Both the position numbers and the translations under genes were made by a program. From assembly GCA_011045995.1 (NCBI GenBank), contig DSBQ01000043.1, positions 1-49,069 of the forward strand: a stretch of DNA of 49,069 bases. The letters run 5' to 3'. Of the stretch, positions 1 to 7,038 are shown one piece after another (position 1 is the stretch's first letter; every line of letters starts with the position of its first letter). The notes below the pieces were generated by a model, which ran no database searches, was not told the origin of the DNA, and saw nothing but the letters and a program-made list of their open reading frames with translations. This stretch comes from Methanoculleus sp. (GTDB taxonomy: Archaea > Halobacteriota > Methanomicrobia > Methanomicrobiales > Methanomicrobiaceae).

Positions 1-208
1 CCTTCAGGGCGTACTTCTCCCGCACCGCAATCCTGCGGCCATAGAGCGTGCAGAAGAGCCCCTCATCCGTACGGCGGGAATGGGAACAGTGATAACAGAG
101 CCTCCGGTAGCCGTTGAGTGCCGGCTGCCCGTTGCAGAGCGGTGCCCCGTCCTCTGCAAACGAGGGGAGGGCGAGCTGGAGGTCTTCGGGTGCTGCACGT
201 CGGCGCAT
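1..208 (-). CDS. Hypothetical Cys-containing protein, 3' end clipped by window edge
   Basis: An open frame starts at the ATG at 208 and runs leftward without a stop off the window edge, giving 69 codons. The translation begins MRRRAAPEDLQLALP and contains a spaced cysteine set: one Cys near residue 25, then LCYHCSH and LFCTLYGRR. This looks like a small metal-binding knuckle. I do not recognise the family and assign no function. The gene is divergent from the membrane protein that starts at 465. The 256 bases between them hold only a weak hairpin, GGCAC-N5-GTGCC near 309-323, and no clear promoter. The frame is short and GC-rich, so a chance open frame cannot be excluded. Confidence 0.45.
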   Translation of the reverse strand, partial: MRRRAAPEDLQLALPSFAEDGAPLCNGQPALNGYRRLCYHCSHSRRTDEGLFCTLYGRRIAVREKYALK

Positions 209-464
209 GACTGATACTTCCGGGTCTGTCTGGCACATACCTTGAATATTCAGGTCTGTGCAGGGTGAAACTGGCACACCGGTCCCTCGGATGAGCCTTC
301 GCTGCTGGAAAGGACGCGGGCACATGGCGTGCCGCCGTACAAAGCGGTCGAGGATCCCAACGAAAGCCGTCGGCAACGGGGTATGAATGGAAACACTCTG
401 TATTCGCCGTCATCCGCCTTCGTGCGCACAAAAAACTGCAAAAGGTATAATCATCAGGGGAAAT

Positions 465-1592
465 ATGTTCTACAGCGAACAGATCATCGCCGAAATTATG
501 GATGTTACCACCTACGGCAGGAGGCGGCACCAGCTGCTGACAGATGCAGCGAGCCGGATTGACGAGATTACAACCACCACTGCCGATATGCAGCGCCCCT
601 CCGGCCGTGAACATATAACCAGACTGATCTTTTTCGGGGTGGTTATCCTGAATCTGGCGTATGTGGCCGTCCGCCCGGATTATGCTCTCTACTGGGTGGT
701 GTCCTCATTCATCCTTCTGATGGTAAACCCCTTCATCCTGATGCTCCCGACGGAGAAAGAGAGTCTGGTCTTCCCTGATACAAAAAAGAAGGCGGATTTT
801 CGAAAACTCATCCGGGAGGCCGCGCTGAGTGCGGGCACCATCAGACGGGAACGGGCGTCGTATGCCCAGGCGATATGGGATTTTTTCTTCATGAACTGTC
901 AGCCCATCGCCCCTGGATTTATCATCCTCTTTGTTGTAAACATGATACTTGCCGCATCCGGTGCCTTCGTGACCGGCGGCTTTGCGCAGCGCACGGCGAT
1001 TTCAATCATCCTTCAGTCGCTTGCCATCATCGCCTTTTACGGGGGCATCCTGTATGTGCAGCCCTATTCCCCCGGATTTTTCACCTCAATCATCGGGGTG
1101 AAGACGGATCTGTCCGTGAAGATCCACACCAACTGGCAGGACGCGTTCAAACTGATCCTGATTGTGGCCTTCGGTGCGGCATTCACCGGCATCCTGTTCA
1201 TCGGTGCTCTTCTCTTTCCCGGACGCACCTTATTCAACATTATGGAGATGGAAAACTTTGTCGCTGCAACGAGCCTTGTGCCGCTGTTTCTGGTATTTCT
1301 CTCCCAGCTCGTAATTCTCCAGTATTTCCAGGGACAGTATTCCCGGACGCTTCTTCTCAGGATGTCGGGATACTGGAAGGAGTTTCTGGAAGAGAACATC
1401 CTCGCACATCTGCATAAACTCCCCGGAGAGCCGGAACCCGCTTCAGAGCGGGATCTCGAGAGCCTGGAGAAGGCCTTCATCCGGATACATATGTTCAAGA
1501 TAGATTACCAGGACTTTGCCGGGCTCTTTCCGGTCTGGATGATCGTCCCGAACCTGGATGTGTTGATTACGCATGAGAAAAAAGAGGATTGA
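465..1592 (+). CDS. Six-helix integral membrane protein of unknown function
   Basis: A 375-residue protein. Six hydrophobic segments are visible at roughly residues 51-70, 74-95, 150-170, 178-198, 228-251 and 264-285. A charged cytoplasmic-type loop (about 96-145, rich in Lys and Arg) separates the first pair from the rest, and a charged tail follows the last helix. I see no catalytic motif or signal peptide and do not recognise the family. The frame stays open upstream to 387. I chose the ATG at 465 because an AGGGG sequence lies 4 bases before it and because the upstream residues are Cys/Arg-rich and unlike a membrane N-terminus. The start remains uncertain. The 3' end faces the lipoprotein gene at 1615-2154 (convergent, 22 bases apart). 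Confidence 0.75.
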   Translation: MFYSEQIIAEIMDVTTYGRRRHQLLTDAASRIDEITTTTADMQRPSGREHITRLIFFGVVILNLAYVAVRPDYALYWVVSSFILLMVNPFILMLPTEKESLVFPDTKKKADFRKLIREAALSAGTIRRERASYAQAIWDFFFMNCQPIAPGFIILFVVNMILAASGAFVTGGFAQRTAISIILQSLAIIAFYGGILYVQPYSPGFFTSIIGVKTDLSVKIHTNWQDAFKLILIVAFGAAFTGILFIGALLFPGRTLFNIMEMENFVAATSLVPLFLVFLSQLVILQYFQGQYSRTLLLRMSGYWKEFLEENILAHLHKLPGEPEPASERDLESLEKAFIRIHMFKIDYQDFAGLFPVWMIVPNLDVLITHEKKED

Positions 1593-1614
1593 GGTTCCCG
1601 TTCGGGAGTGTATG

Positions 1615-2154
1615 TCAGCCTCTGCTGTTGAGGACGACGCCGTAGTTCCAGGGCTGTGATGGGTTTATCTCCGAGGTTCTCCCCTTTATCTGGATCACAT
1701 CCAGTGAGTAGGGTGGTTTTACATTACCGGGGTAGATACGGTCCGTCAGTGAGGTGTAGGGTATCCCGGCATCGATGATATCCTGGTAGGACTGCGGGTC
1801 GAAGTCATACGGGACGGATTCGTAATTATACGCAAATGCGGTCATGAGCATGTTCACCCCTTCGCTTCCGATGTTCGCGGAGTACCCCCCCGATGCATCG
1901 ATCAGAACGGTGACCCGCACCCCGGGGACGTTGGAGATTCCTCTCGCGCTGATCTCCACATGCACCGGGTCAAAGACGGGGTCCTGCCGGATGATGACGG
2001 GCTCGGTCACCCTCCAGGTCCCTTCGGTTGGCGTCGGCTGCAGCGTCGTGACCGGTGGTACGGGAGTATCATCCCCGCCAAGGCAGCCGGAGGCACAGGC
2101 GAGGGCGACGGTCATGACCCCCAGAAAATGGAGGAATATTTGTGTATTTTTCAT
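1615..2154 (-). CDS. Secreted lipoprotein, hypothetical
   Basis: A 179-residue protein with a signal peptide (MKN, then a hydrophobic run) ending in a lipobox, ASGC, with the Cys at about residue 24. A Pro/Thr-rich linker (DDTPVPPVTTLQPTPTEG) follows, as in many archaeal surface lipoproteins. The mature domain (VTEPVIIRQDPVFDPVHVEI onward) has beta-strand character and no motif I recognise, so it is probably anchored outside the membrane and of unknown function. The ATG at 2154 is supported by a TATA-like TATATA about 25 bases upstream, which implies a leaderless or nearly leaderless mRNA. An inverted repeat lies between that TATA and the start codon. The gene is divergent from nifB. Confidence 0.8.
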   Translation of the reverse strand: MKNTQIFLHFLGVMTVALACASGCLGGDDTPVPPVTTLQPTPTEGTWRVTEPVIIRQDPVFDPVHVEISARGISNVPGVRVTVLIDASGGYSANIGSEGVNMLMTAFAYNYESVPYDFDPQSYQDIIDAGIPYTSLTDRIYPGNVKPPYSLDVIQIKGRTSEINPSQPWNYGVVLNSRG

Positions 2155-2157
2155 GAC

Positions 2158-2176
2158 AGGAGATGCACCTTCTCCT
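2158..2176. repeat. Operator-like inverted repeat AGGAGA-N7-TCTCCT
   Basis: A perfect 6-base inverted repeat with a 7-base spacer lies between the candidate TATA box (2176-2181) and the start codon (2154) of the lipoprotein gene. It would overlap the transcription start region, which is where archaeal repressors commonly bind. The regulator is unknown. Confidence 0.45.
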
Positions 2177-2181
2177 ATATA
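2176..2181 (-). promoter_or_regulatory. Candidate TATA box for the lipoprotein gene
   Basis: TATATA is centred about 25 bases upstream of the ATG at 2154. Archaeal TATA boxes sit about 25-27 bases before the transcription start, so transcription would begin at or next to the start codon. Confidence 0.45.
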
Positions 2182-2256
2182 GTTACATGGCCATTCTTAA
2201 CAAATTGGCGACGTCAATACCTTTATCATCAATATTCCACAAATTTAGCTATTATC

Positions 2257-3171
2257 ATGACGTCCGGTGAATATCCAACGGCAAAGGTCAACGGGAAGGA
2301 CATTCCCTACGATCCTGAGGTGCTCAGAAAAGTAAAGGAGCATCCCTGCTACAGCGAAAAGGCATGCCACACCTTCGGCAGGATGCACCTTCCTGTAGCT
2401 CCGAAATGCAATATCCAGTGTAATTACTGTATCCGCGATTTTGACTGTGTCAACGAGAGCAGGCCCGGCGTCTGCAGTGAGGTACTCTCCCCGGAGCGGG
2501 CACTGGAAATGGTGAGACAGGTCCTCGCAAAGTACTCGTACATCAAGGTTATCGGGATTGCCGGCCCCGGCGAACCCCTTGCAAATGAGGAGACGTTCGA
2601 GACGCTGCGCCTCCTCAAAGAGGAGTTCCCGGTACCGATCAAGTGCCTCTCCACAAACGGGCTCGTGCTGCCGGAAAAAATCGACCTCCTCGAAGAATAT
2701 GATGTCGGGAACCTGACCGTCACCTTAAACGGGATCGACCCCGCCATCACGGAGAAGATCTACGAACACGTCACTTGGGAAGGGAAGAAGCTGCGTGGAC
2801 GCGAGGCCGCAGAAAAACTTCTCGAACAGCAGCTCAGGGGTATCGAGATGGCGGTAGAACGCAAGATGCTCGTGAAGATCAACACGGTCGTCATCCCCGG
2901 AGTAAATGAAGACCATGTCGTGGATATTGCAAAGAAGATGGGAGAGATGGGCGTCTATACCTACAACCTCATTCCCGTTATCCCGCAGTACAAGTTCGCG
3001 GACATCATCCCGCCGACGCTGGCCCGCAAGCGTGAACTGCATGATGCCTGTTCACCCTATATCCGCCAGATGAGGCACTGCGCCCGATGCCGGGCGGATG
3101 CCATCGGTCTTCTGGGAAAAGATGTACAGAACGAAATATACCGCAGCGGATGCGACGGCTGCAAAGAATAA
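2257..3171 (+). CDS. nifB: NifB, radical SAM FeS-cluster (NifB-co) synthase, stand-alone form
   Basis: A 304-residue radical SAM enzyme. The SAM-cluster motif CNIQCNYC is at residues 51-58, inside the NifB-typical stretch HLPVAPKCNIQCNYC. Further family hallmarks are HPCYSEKAC (Cys31, Cys37), NESRPGV, and near the C-terminus RHCARCRADAIGLLG followed by GCDGC (Cys299, Cys302). These cysteines are candidate ligands for the two accessory FeS clusters that NifB fuses. NifB joins two 4Fe-4S clusters with a SAM-derived carbide into the 8Fe-9S-C NifB-co (L-cluster). There is no NifX-like C-terminal domain, as is usual in archaea. No nifH, D, K, E or N is visible anywhere in the window. The ATG at 2257 fits the family N-terminus. 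There is no Shine-Dalgarno, so the mRNA is probably leaderless. A T-tract follows the stop. Confidence 0.93.
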   Translation: MTSGEYPTAKVNGKDIPYDPEVLRKVKEHPCYSEKACHTFGRMHLPVAPKCNIQCNYCIRDFDCVNESRPGVCSEVLSPERALEMVRQVLAKYSYIKVIGIAGPGEPLANEETFETLRLLKEEFPVPIKCLSTNGLVLPEKIDLLEEYDVGNLTVTLNGIDPAITEKIYEHVTWEGKKLRGREAAEKLLEQQLRGIEMAVERKMLVKINTVVIPGVNEDHVVDIAKKMGEMGVYTYNLIPVIPQYKFADIIPPTLARKRELHDACSPYIRQMRHCARCRADAIGLLGKDVQNEIYRSGCDGCKE

Positions 3172-3173
3172 TA

Positions 3174-3181
3174 TTTTTTTT
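3174..3181 (+). terminator. U-tract terminator after nifB
   Basis: A run of eight T begins three bases after the nifB stop codon, the usual form of an archaeal terminator. Confidence 0.6.
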
Positions 3182-3254
3182 GGACAGCGGGTTTCACCCT
3201 GATCAAGAAGGCCATACGTTTTTTCAATACACCCTTTACGATCGCGGACCCGGT

Positions 3255-3554
3255 TCACCGGCGAAAGGGACGCTGTCTGGTGTGATTGCCGGCTGGTTCC
3301 GTCTCGTCTTGTGGGCAGGAGTTCTCCTCCCTGTCCCCCTGAGCAGGAGCCGTGACGGCGTCTCCTGATGACCGTATCTCGTCTCTCACCCAGTCCCATT
3401 GGGATGCCGCCCCGAGGGCGGTGAGGATCACCGCCGCGGGGATGACGTACCGTCCTGATGCGGGAAAGGAGAGGACCAGCTGGAGGAGGAGTCCCATCCC
3501 GATGCCGATGGCAACGGCTGCAATGATGATGCGTATGAGCGTCCTGCCGTTCAT
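3255..3554 (-). CDS. Small two-helix membrane protein, hypothetical
   Basis: A 99-residue protein starting MNGRTLIRI at the ATG at 3554. The frame continues two codons further to TTG TTG, but the ATG is the better start. Two hydrophobic segments are visible, at about residues 7-30 and 37-54. A hydrophilic, probably cytoplasmic tail of about 45 residues follows, rich in charged and polar residues (EIRSSGDAVTAPAQGDREEN). I do not recognise a family. The gene lies alone between nifB (convergent) and the structured region at 3605-3683. Short length and absence of a ribosome binding site keep confidence moderate. Confidence 0.55.
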   Translation of the reverse strand: MNGRTLIRIIIAAVAIGIGMGLLLQLVLSFPASGRYVIPAAVILTALGAASQWDWVRDEIRSSGDAVTAPAQGDREENSCPQDETEPAGNHTRQRPFRR

Positions 3555-3604
3555 CAACAAAGTGTGGGAACCAAGAGCAAAGAAACCTTCTTTCGGGTGA
3601 TATC

Positions 3605-3683
3605 CCCGTCAGCAGACGGGTTACGTATCGTAACAGTGGCGGGGCCTCCTGTTACCCATTGTTACTGTGCCCGATCACGGCAC
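3605..3683. repeat. Tandem hairpins with phased GTTAC repeats
   Basis: Three perfect inverted repeats lie in 79 bases: CCCGTC-AGCA-GACGGG (3605-3620), GTTACG-TAT-CGTAAC (3620-3634) and GTGCC-N7-GGCAC (3667-3683). The pentamer GTTAC also recurs directly at 3651 and 3661, one helical turn apart, and as an inverted pair at 3620 and 3630. The block lies in the 213-base divergent region between the small membrane protein and the gene at 3768. A regulator-binding site or a structured leader is plausible. Neither is proven. Confidence 0.5.
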
Positions 3684-3767
3684 GGGAGCACAGGTGAGGG
3701 TGGAACGTGAGCACTTTCACCGTCCGTCCCCATCCCCTCATATTCCCGGACCTGCTACCGATCGTGT

Positions 3768-4298
3768 ATGGCACAGGACGTTGCATTCAGGCCGGCCGAG
3801 TATGTCGAGCGTGGCCTGTTCACGATGATTACGGCACCCCGTCCCCTGCTGGAGGAGACGCTCGAGGCGCTCCTGCTCCGGGTACGGGGGCAGGCGGTGG
3901 TAGTGGCTGGCTCGGGGCAGCCACGCGACCGGGTCTTTGCGGATATCGCTCGCCGCCATCCCGGCGTGCAGGTCCTCCGGGCGACGGCACCCTCCCAGAT
4001 CATCTCCCTTGCGGCCGGTTTTACAACCCCCCTCATCATTGTCATTCATGATCCGGAGATCTACGGCGGGGACGATGATGCTGCACGCCGTGTTGCCGCG
4101 ATGCTCAGGGAACACGCGTGGACTGCGGCAAACCGGATTGTTCTTATGGGGCGGCCTGGAGAGGGATTTTTGCATGAGATGTGGCCCGCTGCAGGGAAGT
4201 ACATGTACATCGAGCAGGACTGCGAATGGAAGAACGGACGGTTGGTCAGTGACCGGCAGATGACACTTGATGCGATCTGCGGCGGTACCTTCTCCTGA
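3768..4298 (+). CDS. Hypothetical protein, possible degenerate RecA/KaiC-fold NTPase
   Basis: A 176-residue soluble protein. The sequence alternates predicted strands and helices. AVVVAGSGQPRD near residue 43 sits where a Walker A would be but lacks the GK(T/S). TPLIIVIHDPEIYGG near residue 87 resembles a Walker B strand, and NRIVLMGRPGEGF a third core strand. This pattern suggests a P-loop-like fold that has lost nucleotide binding. That is inference from pattern only. The stop at 4298 is followed 9 bases later by the start of a membrane histidine kinase, so the two are probably cotranscribed and may act in one signalling path. A hairpin/GTTAC region lies upstream. I assign no function. Confidence 0.65.
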   Translation: MAQDVAFRPAEYVERGLFTMITAPRPLLEETLEALLLRVRGQAVVVAGSGQPRDRVFADIARRHPGVQVLRATAPSQIISLAAGFTTPLIIVIHDPEIYGGDDDAARRVAAMLREHAWTAANRIVLMGRPGEGFLHEMWPAAGKYMYIEQDCEWKNGRLVSDRQMTLDAICGGTFS

Positions 4299-4307
4299 CC
4301 GGATCGC

Positions 4308-5720
4308 ATGGCATCCGAAAGGGGGATACTCCCTCCCGATCCATTCTTTATCATGAGCAGCGCATTCCCCGTGCATGAGGAGCGGATCCTGTATCTCGTC
4401 AACATTCTCATCCTTGCAACAACAGCGCTCTCCTTTGCCGTGATTGCGCTTCTTACCGCAGGAATGCTGCCGATCATGTTCGTGAGTCTTGTGTATCTGC
4501 CGGGCCTTCTCCTGACATGGTATTACCGGGGAAAGGGATTTCTGGCTGCCACGGGTATCGGTGCTGCCATGCTGGTCATGGAGGTGCTCTCTTCCCCCAT
4601 GTCCGGCTCCCTCTTCCGGACTCCGGTCATTGTCCTGCTGCTGTTCATTGTCTACCTCGCGATCTGCGGCCTGATGGCGATTGTGTCGGCCCTCATCCAC
4701 CGTGAGCACCAGCGTGTCCAGGAGATCTCCGATTCGACGGGGACGGCCCTCATCATCACCGCCCCCGACCGCTCCGTGCGGGTGGTCAACAAGGAATTCG
4801 AGGCGCTCTTCGGGTATGGGGCAAAGGAGGTTGTCGGCGTACTGAGCGTGGACGCCTTCTTCAGCAACGAAGGGCGTGCCATGATCTCGCGTGCACTGAC
4901 CCGTGGTGCCGGCGACCATCCGTCCGTCTTTGAGACGAGAGGACGAACAAAGGACGGCGATGCACGAGATGTACTCGTGACGTTTACGATGTACCCTGCA
5001 GGCAGCGAGGCGATCATGTCGGTCATCGACATATCATCCCGTACCATGGCCCAGACATCGCTCGTCGAGGCGAACCGGAAGCTTGCGCTTCTTTCGGGGC
5101 TGACCAGACATGATGTGCACAACCAGCTGGCGGTCATTCTCTCCTCGGTCGATATCATGCAGGATGCCGGTTGTGGGAAAGGCGATCCCGTCTGCAGTGG
5201 TGCCATCTCCGCCATCGGGCGGGCTGCCGAGACCATCCGGCAGCAGGTCGCATTCATGAAGGATTACGAGGATATCGGGGTCCGGATTCCGCAGTGGCTG
5301 AATGTCCGGTCGGCATTCGATGCCGCAGCAAAGGACGTCCCGCTGAACCGCACTGGTGTAACGATAGATGCCGCCGGTGCGGATGTTGGCATCTATGCCG
5401 ACCCGATGCTTGCCCGCGTCGCTCTCAACCTCGTCGACAACTCGTTCCGGCATGGGGGAGACTACCTGTCCTGCATCACGGTACGGGCCGAACCGGCCGG
5501 CGACGGGACCCTCAGGATCACCTATGAAGATGACGGGGACGGTGTCCCTGCGGTTGACAAGGAGCGGGTCTTCGAGAAGGGAGTGGGAAGCAACACGGGC
5601 TACGGGCTCTTCCTTATCCGTGAAGTCCTCGGCATCACCGGGATTGCCATCCATGAGGCGGGCCCCCCCGGCGGCGGTGCCCGGTTCGAGCTCGTCGTCC
5701 CGGAAGGCAAATGGCGTTAA
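4308..5720 (+). CDS. Membrane PAS-domain sensor histidine kinase
   Basis: A 470-residue protein. Four transmembrane segments (about 27-50, 52-72, 78-95 and 105-128) are followed by a PAS domain (about 140-250, with TGTALIITAPDRSVRVVNKE), then a dimerisation/phosphoacceptor helix with HDVHNQL at 268-274 (candidate phospho-His268). The HATPase domain has an N-box with Asn374 and Asn378 (NLVDNSFRHGG), a G1 box DDGDGVP (408-414) and a G2 box GSNTGYGL (427-434). The HDxxNQL phosphoacceptor is typical of methanogen kinases. No response regulator gene is adjacent, so the partner is unknown. An alternative start at the ATG at 4353 would remove 15 residues. The short outer loops suggest the membrane region or the PAS domain does the sensing. 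Confidence 0.9.
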   Translation: MASERGILPPDPFFIMSSAFPVHEERILYLVNILILATTALSFAVIALLTAGMLPIMFVSLVYLPGLLLTWYYRGKGFLAATGIGAAMLVMEVLSSPMSGSLFRTPVIVLLLFIVYLAICGLMAIVSALIHREHQRVQEISDSTGTALIITAPDRSVRVVNKEFEALFGYGAKEVVGVLSVDAFFSNEGRAMISRALTRGAGDHPSVFETRGRTKDGDARDVLVTFTMYPAGSEAIMSVIDISSRTMAQTSLVEANRKLALLSGLTRHDVHNQLAVILSSVDIMQDAGCGKGDPVCSGAISAIGRAAETIRQQVAFMKDYEDIGVRIPQWLNVRSAFDAAAKDVPLNRTGVTIDAAGADVGIYADPMLARVALNLVDNSFRHGGDYLSCITVRAEPAGDGTLRITYEDDGDGVPAVDKERVFEKGVGSNTGYGLFLIREVLGITGIAIHEAGPPGGGARFELVVPEGKWR

Positions 5721-5829
5721 ATTACCATCTAAGCTGTTTTCAGCCGTTTCTGCACGGATTTTAGGGGTCAGGTAAAGCGGCAGAGACCCCTTCACAATAT
5801 CAATATACCCCTACATCCTATCTCTGGAC

Positions 5830-6393
5830 ATGAGTGCAGGACTTCTTCTCATAGATATCCAGAACGATTATTTCTCCGGGGGGCTGATGGAGCTGGAGGG
5901 GATGAAAGAAGCGGCCGCACGTGCTTCATCACTCCTGAGCGCATTCAGGGAGGAGGGCCTCCCGGTCATCCACGTTCAGCATCTCTCCACCAATCCGGAC
6001 GCAGGATTTTTCATTCCCGGGACCATCGGTGCGGAGATCCATCCCCTTGTTATGCCCTACCCCGAAGAGATCGTCATCGAAAAACATTTCCCAAACAGTT
6101 TTCACAATACAAAACTCGGTGAGGAACTTGCCTGGACCGGCGTCGAAAACCTCGTGGTCTGCGGTGCGATGACGCACATGTGCGTCGATGCCACCACCCG
6201 TGCCGCCCGTGACCTCGGGTACGACTGTACGGTGGTTGCGGATGCGTGTGCCACCTGCGATCTTGAATTCCGGGGGACGCAGGTGCCTGCGAGGATGGTG
6301 CAGGCGGCGTTTCTTGCGGCCATGGAGGTCTACGGTGAGGTATCGGACACGGCGACCATTCTCTACCGGCTGAGCGGGATCCAGAGAGGATGA
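5830..6393 (+). CDS. Isochorismatase-like cysteine hydrolase
   Basis: A 187-residue cytoplasmic hydrolase of the isochorismatase/nicotinamidase superfamily. The catalytic triad is visible as Asp9 (LLLIDIQNDYF), Lys85 (EKHFPNSFHNT) and Cys118 (GAMTHMCVDATTRAA), including the non-proline peptide region before the Cys. The family hydrolyses amide or vinyl-ether bonds through a Cys thioester. The substrate cannot be read from sequence, and nicotinamidase, N-carbamoylsarcosine amidase-like and other amidase activities are all possible. The TGA stop overlaps an ATG at 6390 (ATGA), so the following lipoprotein gene may be translationally coupled. Length is normal for the family. Confidence 0.88.
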   Translation: MSAGLLLIDIQNDYFSGGLMELEGMKEAAARASSLLSAFREEGLPVIHVQHLSTNPDAGFFIPGTIGAEIHPLVMPYPEEIVIEKHFPNSFHNTKLGEELAWTGVENLVVCGAMTHMCVDATTRAARDLGYDCTVVADACATCDLEFRGTQVPARMVQAAFLAAMEVYGEVSDTATILYRLSGIQRG

Positions 6394-6395
6394 CG

Positions 6396-6835
6396 ATGTC
6401 AGAACGACTGGTCACGCCTCTCCTCCTCTGCCTTGTGATTGCCGGAATTGCCGTATTCGGTGCGGGATGCCTGGAGGACGGAGACGACGAGGGAGCCGTA
6501 ACGGATCCAGGTATCGAGGCCTCGTATGCAATTGCGAGGCGGACGTGAGGCAGGCCTTGACGAAATCCATCGAAGAGGAGATCGGCGCCTCCCCCGCCCT
6601 TGCAGCGTATTCGGTCGAATATTTCTACGACAGTTCTCCGCTGACGATGGTGGGGGGTTCGGGGATGCATCCGGGGACGGAGGACGCCTACTATGTCTTC
6701 AATTTCCGGCATGAGATGCCGTCGTTAAAGGACCCGGAGAACGTCCGGGACGAGGTGACGATCACCATCGTCATGGAGGGTGGCGAGGTGACGAGCAGGA
6801 TGATTGCCATGGGCAGCGTCGACCAGACGGCATAA
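6396..6835 (+). pseudogene. Lipoprotein gene with a one-base frameshift
   Basis: From the ATG at 6396 the frame reads MSERLVTPLLLCLVIAGIAV and reaches a lipobox GAGC, then an acidic linker (EDGDDEG) and about 24 further residues before TGA near 6548. The adjacent frame then continues as a well-formed protein, from EADVRQALTKSIEEEIGAS through the stop at 6835 (TAA). Restoring one base near 6535 joins them smoothly (IEASYAIA into EADVRQAL), giving a lipoprotein of about 146 residues. So the sequence has lost one base there, through true inactivation, a sequencing or assembly error, or recoding. A ribosome binding sequence AGAGAGG lies 6 bases before the ATG. An in-frame ATG at 6390 overlaps the upstream stop. 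I do not recognise the mature domain. Confidence 0.7.
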
Positions 6836-7015
6836 ATGTCATATGAGTGAAGCGGGCGGTCTCCATCTCCGCAGACCTGCTGATCTCTGCAAAAAAGGAC
6901 ATCTGCCCTCCGTGTGAAATGCTGTTGTGGCCATACCCATGGTCCTGATGACAAATCCTGAAGAAAGTTACCATTTTTTAGCCATTCCTTTTGACGGCGA
7001 AATATACCGGGCGGA

Positions 7016-7034
7016 TGAAAAAAGAAAATAAATA
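7016..7034 (-). terminator. U-rich terminator after thrS
   Basis: On the minus strand, TATTTTCTTTTTTCATC lies just past the thrS stop codon. U-rich tracts of this kind end transcription in archaea. Confidence 0.5.
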
Positions 7035-7038
7035 TTTT

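Noticed and set aside
63-614. Minus-strand open frame of 183 codons at the left edge
   Set aside because: It is Cys/His/Pro/Arg-rich and overlaps both the clipped gene at 1-208 and the membrane protein at 465.
3738-4919. Minus-strand open frame of 393 codons across the gene at 3768 and the kinase
   Set aside because: It is a GC-rich shadow, rich in His, Arg and Asp with no domain. The plus strand has a clear PAS histidine kinase there.
6836-7015. Possible gene or RNA between the broken lipoprotein and thrS
   Set aside because: Only a weak GGTCT/AGACC stem and short A/T runs. No open frame with a start signal and no tRNA features.
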